Shown: positions 57,013 to 64,000 of the stretch, piece after piece | How the letters are laid out: each line of letters begins with the position of its first letter | Numbering within the stretch: position 1 is the first letter of the stretch | Assembly: GCF_026230105.1 (NCBI RefSeq) | Contig: NC_079475.1 | Location: 10,680,125 to 10,744,124 of the forward strand | Reading direction: 5' to 3' | DNA length: 64,000 bases | Source: Diorhabda sublineata | Lineage: Eukaryota > Arthropoda > Insecta > Coleoptera > Chrysomelidae | The notes under the pieces: model-generated | Seen by the model: only the letters and a program-made list of their open reading frames with translations | Database searches by the model: none | Told to the model about the DNA's origin: nothing | Made by a program: the position numbers and the translations under genes

Positions 57013-58230
57013 GTAATATTTGTAGCTGAAAGCTGTAAAATTTTTTATACTTAGTAGATTGATTTGTCACTCATTATGTGTCTTTAGGACTAAATATTGC
57101 AAGAAAAATCGACAATTTCACTTCACTATAATCCAACTAATACTCGTATCACTTCGTAAAAATCTGAGTTTAATTTATCGAAAATTTGCTGTACAAGGTG
57201 GCGCAATAAAAACGTACTGCAAACAAACGGTTTTTGTTACTGTTTTTTGATACTGAAAATATACTCGAAGCTTTCCTTTCGAAAGCGTGACTGGTATACC
57301 TCAATAAACGAAAATTGCAACTTCAATGATACCTGTGGAAAGGATTTTTTCATTCTCTACATATTTCTTTTTTATTTTCTTTGTACTTTTTGGTAAAATA
57401 TGAATTTTTTCAAAAATTTCTTTTTTAAGAACCGTATCTTTGAATCAATCAAATTTTTTTATCAACTCCTGTACTATGATGCAGTACTTGTGGTGACACT
57501 GCTTGCATGCAAGTCTGTCAGCAAAAAACAAGATGAATTAAATTGATTAATGGAGGAGTCCTCTAAATCACATCCTATCTAGCGACAAATAAACATTTTA
57601 TTCATACAAACGTATTTCGTGGATAATACGGATTTAATCAACCCTATTGAAATATCAAGTTGTCTAATATAAATACAGGATGTGCTCTCAATGACAAATT
57701 TCTCAATCTGCAAAGCGCGCAGATTTCAGAAGTGCCATAGCTCTAAGTGGAAGGCCGCATCACATCGAAAAAGAAACGTAACCATATTAAGTATTGAAAA
57801 AATTGATTTCACAAGGATAAAATCAAATGATATTTATTCTGACATTACAAAACATCAAGTAATCAAGCAATCTAAGAAAATTGTGATCTACTTCAAAATG
57901 ACTACCGTGGGGTAAACAAGATTTTTATTTTGTCCCATAGTTCGGTTGCTTCGTAATTTTTTTATTTTATGGTATTAAGAGGACTTCATATATCTTCAGA
58001 TTTCTTCTAAAAATTTCGAACAGTTAATTTGTAATTTCCACTGTTGTATACAAGTTGTCAAACATGAGTGAATACTATTTATGATTGCAAAATGATAATC
58101 CAGTGGCACCTGAAAGGCACAAGGGCAAATTTAAAGCTTTAGACTGAGTTAAACCCTTTTCATTAAGTGAAAAGAGCTTTAGGCAGAACCCTGCTCATTT
58201 TCCACCATTTACCGATGCTGCTTACTAAGC
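57013..58230 (+). other. Intergenic, no recognisable content
   Basis: AT-rich sequence. The frame 57682-57915 has no similarity I recognise. Confidence 0.45.
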
Positions 58231-58233
58231 ACA

Positions 58234-58475
58234 TTGATAGTCGTAAAAAAAGCAACTAAGCTACGTTTCCGAAAAGAAATTTCGCCCTTTTTTAAGTATC
58301 AGCTCTTTAAGAAGCTACTTCGCAGTAAAAATGGAAATAAAAAGATCGATTAAATCGATCAAAAAACACAACACTGTATATGTATAGTCGAAAAAAAGCA
58401 ACTAAGTCACGTTTCCAGCAAGAAATTTTGCACTTTTTCAAGTAGCAACTCTTTAAGAAGCCACAAATCACTTAC
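58234..58475 (+). repeat. Direct duplication, offset about 147 bp
   Basis: The block ATAGTCG(T)AAAAAAAGCAACTAAG, ACGTTTCC, AAGAAATTT, CTCTTTAAGAAGC occurs at about 58234-58320 and again at about 58381-58465 with moderate divergence. No protein frame spans it. Confidence 0.7.
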
Positions 58476-59119
58476 GGCAAAAGTATTAGTTTAACCCAAG
58501 GCCACTTTTCAATTAGATTAATCGAAACATTCTTGATAATAACTATGAATCAATTTTAATAGTGAAATAGGTGATTGATTTTGGTATATTTTGTGATACA
58601 ACGTCTTTGCATTATTTAGTGCTAAATTCACAGTCGGTGCCTTTAAAGGGAATTATAAGGTTAGTTTTTCCCTTAACTTCCAGATGGGTAAATGTCAGTG
58701 CATGTTATAGATTCTATAGATTGTTACCTAATATGAAAAGATGTCTCTCGTGAACACACCTCACGTCTAGAACTAGATTGTATTGAATAAATACCAAAGA
58801 AGCGTTTTTGAAATGATCAAAGATCTTCTATACGTTAATTTATCTTTTTTATAGTCCGATAATTTTTATATCAGCATATAATAATAAATATACGATGGAC
58901 AATAACTTCGGCAAAAAAGAGTATAGAATCAATACGATTTCAAGTTCCAGAAGAAAGAAGAAGACCCGCACTTAACAATGAATGTAAATAGAAAGGATTG
59001 AAAATCTGATCGTTCTGAGGAACCGTATCACACGGCCATACATTCAGCAACGGAACAAACGCTTTCTCCTCCCTAATGAGGTCAATGGGTTCTTATCTTA
59101 ACATAGAAAGGTCATAAAA

Positions 59120-59540
59120 AGAAAAAACTCATTATTTTTCAATATGTTTTCCCTTTATTTCCACAAACTTTTCAGATCGTAATAAAGCTTCTATGCCATT
59201 ATAAAAATTTGATGCATCTTTATAGTCAAAATGCTCGTACATTGTCTATTCTATTTCATCGACGCTGTTACCAGCTTTGCGAACAAAATATAGTCGAACG
59301 ACGCCAGATCAGGGCTATATGGTGGGTGTTTAATCTCTATGAAACTACAATCGTATGCCTTGGAAAGCGAAGCAGTATGAATTGGAGCAATGGTATAAAG
59401 AAATCGGACAAATCGGCAGATTTTTTCGATTGCCTGAGTAATTCCTTAAAGCCAATCAAAATGAAACCCTTGCAGTGCAAAAATATTCTAATCATCACTT
59501 TTTGGTGCTTTTCGTGATCTCGTGTGAGAAGAGTTATATT
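59120..59540 (-). mobile_element. Mariner-type transposase relic
   Basis: On the minus strand HPPYSPDLASFDYILFAKL appears near 59290-59340 (third-Asp block). It is followed leftward by broken C-terminal sequence ending FYNGIEALLRSEKFVEIKGK-like near 59160-59215. Stops and shifts are frequent; termini are not identified. Confidence 0.65.
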
Positions 59541-60023
59541 GAAAGTGAAAAAGAATTTTTAGTAGTCGTAGAAATAGAAATCGTCGAGAGCTGGAAATAA
59601 ATAATCACTTATCAACATGATAATAATAAAGAGAGAAACATAAAGAAATAAAAAGCATCTGGAATTAGTGAATAAAGATAAAGAAGTGGTCTATGTACTA
59701 AGGTGTTGGTATTTTTGAAAAAAACTAAAAAAATATATTGATAACTAATGAAAATATATTCAACGACAATCACTAATGTATAGCGTACCAACTCGGCTTA
59801 AGTCTATTCAAATAAGAAATAAATGGAATACAAACAGTAAAAATAAGATTTGAAAGAAAAAGCTGCAAGGTTTGTAATGAAATTAATAAATATAAAATTT
59901 AATTTATGGTAACTGCGAAATGCAGAAAAGTTAACAATGATATAAAATGGTACACGTGGAGACGTATACCAATAAGTGAAAACAGCTTAAATAATGAACA
60001 TACTGGAAACAATTAACGGTGTA
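59541..60023 (+). other. Intergenic spacer
   Basis: Purine-rich AT-rich sequence without features that I can support. Confidence 0.45.
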
Positions 60024-60031
60024 TTAGTGTG

Positions 60032-60237
60032 CATGATGTAAAGACTACAAGGTGTGTTCTTCCCGAGGGCTCATTTTCGACTCGTACTGCGCATCTCTTT
60101 GAGAGCGAATTCTTGTAGTCTTTACATCATGTATTCAATTCAAATGTTTTAATTTGGCGCATCGTTTTGGGAGCGAATTCTCATTGGCTGCTTCCCAGCT
60201 GGTGCGCTATAGCACACCTTGTAGTCTTTACGTCATG
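60032..60237. mobile_element. P-element-like MITE, 206 bp, with 8-bp target duplication
   Basis: The terminal inverted repeats begin CATGATGTAAAGACTACAAG (60032) and, inverted from 60237, CATGACGTAAAGACTACAAG. The direct repeat TTAGTGTG flanks it at 60024-60031 and 60238-60245. A third copy of the terminal repeat lies inside, at 60112-60131, so the left 100 bp form a TIR-bounded unit of their own. P elements of Drosophila have ends starting CATGATGAAAT and make 8-bp duplications, which is the basis for the P-like assignment. No coding capacity. Confidence 0.75.
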
Positions 60238-60240
60238 TTA

Positions 60241-60889
60241 GTGTGCGTTCACATTGGCAACGCTCAAGCGGTGAGCGTCTAGCGATGCCGCTCTAGCGAT
60301 GTTGAAAAATCTTTCTGCTCACATTGCAAAAGAGCACAACACAACGCATCGCGCCGCTCGACCTTCGATCTTGTTCGTTTTTTTTTGAGTGGCGTCGCTT
60401 TTGTGGTGCGCTCATGTTTATATTTTTATTCAGTATGAAGTCGAATTGTGACGAATCTATACGTTCTAGCTTTGATAAAATGACGTCGCAAAATGAGATT
60501 ATTGATCGTCAATGCTTGATTTTTTCCAGAATGTAATCAAACGTTACCTCTGACATTCTTAAAAACTGAAAAAATCTTTTTGGATCACTGCGAAGTTCAT
60601 GATAAAGGTGATGGAATTCGCCATAAGCAAGTCTATTCCTATTAAGTTTATGAACGCCTTGTATTTTTTGTTTTCTTTAAAATTATCGTAGTCGTGAACT
60701 TTCTATAAGGAATAATCGTTTGGATACCAAACTCATTACATTCTTTTGGTTCGAAAGCTAGAAAATAACTAAAACGACGCTTAACCAATTTGAACAGGAC
60801 AACGCACGCGATGACATAAAAAAAAAGGCATCGCTCAACGCTCGACGCTCGAAGCTCACCACTTGAACATCTCCAATGTGAACGCACAC
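60241..60889. mobile_element. Harbinger/PIF-like non-autonomous element
   Basis: The ends GTGTGCGTTCACATTGG (60241) and its inverted partner ending at 60889 are terminal repeats that continue, less perfectly, through GCTCAAG(C/T)GGTGAGC. TTA flanks both sides (60238-60240 and 60890-60892), the 3-bp duplication typical of PIF/Harbinger. The element is richer in GC near its ends. The internal frames (60324-60536 and the antisense 60648-60989) are not recognisable as transposase. The P-like MITE sits in its left end. Confidence 0.82.
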
Positions 60890-60892
60890 TTA

Positions 60893-61860
60893 CGAATTGG
60901 TTGGGATACGTGGAACGCTTAGAGAACGAAATAATATCGAAGATGGTGCTATACAGAAACCCGACGTAAAAAGCATGGAAAAATAACAAGACAAAGTCGA
61001 ATGAACAAAGCTTATAATCATAAATGTCACCAAATGGAAAGATGAAACGAGAATCAGAAAGAATTAGAAATATATTTTTAATATAAAAATATAAGATCTT
61101 TGATTTGCCTGATATTTCAATTTCATTTCATACCAACTTTGGTTTTGCTTCAGTACAGAAAAAGTTCTATTGATATTTGTAAAGTTTTTTATAATGGTAG
61201 ATCACACAAAAATTTTGTCTGTCTGATAGTGCAAAATTTATCATACTTGTTACAAGAACTGTCAGTTTTAAATGTAAATATATACCTTTTTATTGTAACG
61301 ATGTGGAATTTAATAAAAAATACAATGTTGTGTTTATTTTATTTTTTATCTTCCCTATCCCTATAATTTGATCAGTTTCTATACTTAAATACGGCGACAG
61401 CTTAAGGCCTTATGACATTATGTAATTTTCTAAATCTATGAAACAACATAATATAGAAAGAATTACGATGCATTTGGGAGTTCAAGAAGTATGAATAAAT
61501 AAAAATCAGAATCAAAAATGAAAAACGAAATCTAAAAGAAATTGACAGTTATTTTCATGACACAAAATATTCTAGGAAGTCTAAAAATATTGATAAAAGT
61601 CGGAATGAATGGGAAGAGTGTAACGCATGAGAACAAAATTAATTCTACAACAATAAAGTATGGAAAATAGTAGAAAGAAACTCTTAGTATTTCCAAATTA
61701 CTTAAAAGCGGCAATGTACTGTGATTAGAATGAAGGAAATTATGTATTCACGAGCTTCGATGTTACATGAAGATGCTCTAAATACATCAAGTGATCCTAG
61801 AAATGAATGTTGTTGATCGAAAATCATTACAATTTATATATTTATAACGGAATTCTTCAC
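60893..61860 (+). other. Intergenic spacer
   Basis: AT-rich sequence; frames 61100-61366 and 61532-61714 have no similarity I recognise. Confidence 0.45.
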
Positions 61861-61864
61861 AGTT

Positions 61865-62075
61865 AACAAAGGCCTAAAACAAGGGTGCTAGATCTCCCTA
61901 ATATTTTACAAAATATATGTTTCGAAAGTTCTAGCAACTAGAAGGAGAAATGCAAAGAAATGGGGATCAAAATCGCCTATATCACCTGGTTATACACCCT
62001 CCAGTTTGCAGATGATCAGGTAATATGTACAAACGACAAAGATAATTTAGAATACATGAATGCAAACTAAAAGAA
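61865..62075 (+). mobile_element. LINE RT scrap with catalytic box
   Basis: The + strand reads VNKGLKQGC, a stop, ISLIFYKIYV, then WGSKSPISPGYTLQFADDQV and ICTNDKDNLEYM. These are the RxGLRQGCxLSPxLFNxY and FADDQVI motifs of a non-LTR reverse transcriptase; both catalytic Asp are intact in FADD although the frame is broken upstream. Confidence 0.8.
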
Positions 62076-62723
62076 AAATACGGAAAATCGTGACTACAAA
62101 TGAACGTAGCAAGAGAATAAAACCCACATCATGTAGAAAACCACGAAATTATAAAAAAATGTGAAAAAGGGATAGATAATACCGAAATAAAATGTAAGGT
62201 AAACAGAAGAAAAACAATTACTAAATCAATAAATGGAATACTGAATTAGGAAAATAAGGATAACCCATTAAAAAACCGTCCTCGGTACGATGATTCTGCG
62301 GTATAGTTACGTGTTCCAATCGGACGGTTACCAATATACGAAAGATTCTGTTTTGCGATCCAATAGATATCGTTTCCGGGACATTTTTTTCGATACTTGG
62401 TCGATAGCAAGCAAACGCTTCCGATAACCGTTCCAGACTAGCAAATTGGAACAAACCTTATATTGAAATCTACAAAAACCATGCCTCTAATTGGTGGTAT
62501 AGAGCTGCTAAAACCCATTATCAATTAACATTTTTTACTTCTTTTCTTTATATGAACAATGAACTCAACTTAAGTATTTGTTTTGTTGACGTATTTAATC
62601 GATTTCGTTTCCATTTTAAAACTAAAACTATGTCTTGGAAATGAATGTCGGATTTCTCAATATAGTTTCATCAAATTATTTAAATAATCTAATTGTGGCT
62701 GAGAGATCCTTGAAAAGTTTTTT
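62076..62723 (+). other. Intergenic spacer with one unexplained minus-strand open frame
   Basis: 62221-62454 on the minus strand is open for 77 residues (contains RLSEAFACYRPSIEKNVPET) and is less AT-rich than its surroundings. I do not recognise it. It may be a scrap of another mobile element. Confidence 0.35.
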
Positions 62724-63035
62724 TTATGCTAATGGAGGGCTGGAGGAGAAGAGCTAATAAAGAATTGGAGGAACTTTATGGAAAAGCTACAATAAGCTCG
62801 TTTTTTGGGAGAGAGTGAGATTGTTAGGACATGTTGAGAGACTACATAGAGAACGGATGCCAAAATTAGAACTGCAAAAAAGACCAAAAGGGAAAAAGAG
62901 AAAGGAAGAGATGGAAGACCTAAAAAATAATAATGTTCAGAATTGGATAGAAAAAGCTGTGAACAGAAAGGAATGGAGAAATATTGTGTGGAAAATGCAA
63001 AATAGCGGACCTAGGCCAGAGCATATTAATATAAA
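62724..63035 (+). mobile_element. RTE-like LINE ORF C-terminus
   Basis: The frame starting near 62740 (EGWRRRANKELEELYGKATI) continues, with a small shift, into RLLGHVERLHRERMPKLELQ, KRPKGKKRKEEMEDLKNNNV, QNWIEKAVNRKEWRNIVWKM. This is the familiar C-terminal part following RT in insect LINEs (R(L/W)LGHVxRMxxxRxPKKxLxxRPxGxRxRGRPxxRW...ARDRxxWRxIV). It could belong to the same insertion as the RT scrap at 61865-62075. Confidence 0.82.
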
Positions 63036-63089
63036 CTTCTATGGATCTTCTTGTACAAGCTTATTGTTTAACTACAAAAACAAGACGTT

Positions 63090-63850
63090 CGAAGTCGATG
63101 GCGATTGTTAATTGACTCCACGAAAACTATCTTGAATGCGGTGTTGCTTTACAACGGAAATAAATGTTCTTGAGTCCCGGTTGTCCATGGTTATGATATG
63201 TTCCTTCTTGAAAAAATTGAACACACTGAACATGCTAGGAAAATATGTAGAGATTTCAAAGTCATTTGCGAATGGGACAGCACAGACAGAAAAAGTCACT
63301 ATACAAAGAAAGTTTGGCCCAAGCCTGGATCACTCACTCCAGGGTAGAAGAATATTAAAAGTGATTCTTCAGTGAATCCTGACGGCCTGATGAAACATTT
63401 TAAAGAATATATATCTAAATTTGCCAAACTGAGCAAGGCAAAAATTGGAGAGGGAATATTTAGTGGTCCACAAATACGGGAACTAATGAAGGATACAAAC
63501 TTTGAAGGAACGCTGGACGATCTGGTAAAAGTCACTTGGAAATGTTTCGTAAATATGTTTCAAAATTTCCTAGGAAACTATAAAGCGGAAAATTACAAAG
63601 ACTCAATCAATGAGCTTAAAATTTCATACAAAGCTTTGGGATGTAATATGTTTCTAAAAACACGTATCCCGCACTTTCATCTGGATTTCTTTCCCGAGAG
63701 TTTGGGTACTGTAAGTGACTAGCAAGACGAAAGACTTCAACAGGACATTTCCTCAATAGAAAAGTGCTATCAAGGTAAAAAAGTCTAGAAAGCTAGCAGA
63801 TTACTGTTGGAGAAACTACCAGAAGCCAAACATTCACGAAAATTATAGCT
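63090..63850 (+). pseudogene. Decayed copy of a multi-copy arthropod protein of unknown function
   Basis: The + strand frames, joined across stops and small shifts, read RWRLLIDSTKTILNAVLLYN, FICEWDSTDRKSHYTKKVWP, then the open frame 63372-63722 with NPDGLMKHFKEYISKFAKLS, KAKIGEGIFSGPQIRELMKD, ALGCNMFLKTRIPHFHLDFF and PESLGTVSD, a TAG, and QDERLQQDISSIEKCYQG. From memory this closely follows an uncharacterised protein family repeated in many arthropod genomes (CEWDSR...PLHIKLGLMKxF...GPxIRxL...LGCNMSLKIHFLHSHLDFFPENLGxxSDEHGERFHQDI). It is probably spread by a mobile element. No function is known to me. It is interrupted by at least three stops and ends near the window edge. Confidence 0.75.
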
Positions 63851-64000
63851 ATTTATTGTACATTTAAGGAATAATTTCTATACTTCTTATAAATACATAT
63901 GTCACAAAAAAACCTTTGATATATTATTGTTTGGTGTCCATAGTACATAAAATTTGGTATAAGTTTTCGTTTAACAAAATAAAAATTTATTGACCATCAC

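Noticed and set aside
59209..59517. 102-residue plus-strand frame
   Set aside because: Antisense shadow of a mariner transposase relic on the minus strand.
60648..60989. 113-residue minus-strand frame
   Set aside because: It spans the right end of the Harbinger-like element and its flank, and resembles no transposase or host protein I know.
62221..62454. 77-residue minus-strand frame as a host gene
   Set aside because: Isolated, no splice or similarity support; kept only as an unexplained frame in the spacer entry.

Overview
The window is an AT-rich insect genomic segment. Split coding exons with GT/AG introns, many mariner, Tc1, hAT and LINE relics, and a Dscam-family gene all point to an insect; the order cannot be fixed from sequence alone. 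There is one host gene I can support. It is a Dscam-type immunoglobulin-superfamily receptor on the + strand, entering the window already inside its third Ig domain and ending at a stop codon at 49658-49660. I reconstructed 24 exons (1343-49660) whose phases join without a single frame conflict. They give 1718 residues plus stop: Ig3-Ig9, FN1-FN4, Ig10, FN5-FN6, one transmembrane helix and a cytoplasmic tail of about 293 residues. The start, signal peptide, Ig1 and Ig2 lie upstream of the window.

Layout: 1-1342 is intron or upstream sequence with a diverged tandem duplication and a LINE fragment. 1343-21457 holds Ig3 to the start of FN1. Its introns carry two LINE tails, a deleted mariner, a nearly intact long-TIR mariner-like element (5550-7546), a minisatellite, a 12-bp microsatellite, a 171-bp satellite array (about 17870-19885) and a Tc1 relic. 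22655-35797 holds the rest of FN1 to FN6 with a 1.2-kb fold-back element, RT scraps and mariner/DD41D relics. 37358-49660 holds the transmembrane exon and five cytoplasmic exons; its longest intron (39482-45230) contains two hAT-type elements, one with a perfect 8-bp target duplication. 49661-64000 is 3' UTR and then intergenic repeats: LINE fragments, mariners, a P-like MITE nested in the end of a Harbinger-like element, and a decayed copy of an arthropod repeat-borne protein at the right edge.

The gene should encode a homophilic neuronal cell-adhesion receptor. Ig7, the domain with alternative exons in fly Dscam1 and Dscam2, is a single exon here with no second copy visible, so this looks like a non-hypervariable Dscam (Dscam2/3/4 group). 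The most useful observations are an in-frame internal splice acceptor in a cytoplasmic exon, a possible C-terminal PDZ ligand, the P-like MITE nested in Harbinger with readable target duplications, the 171-bp array with multi-monomer periodicity, and two copies of a large fold-back family. I found no tRNA, rRNA or CRISPR and no convincing new multigene system.
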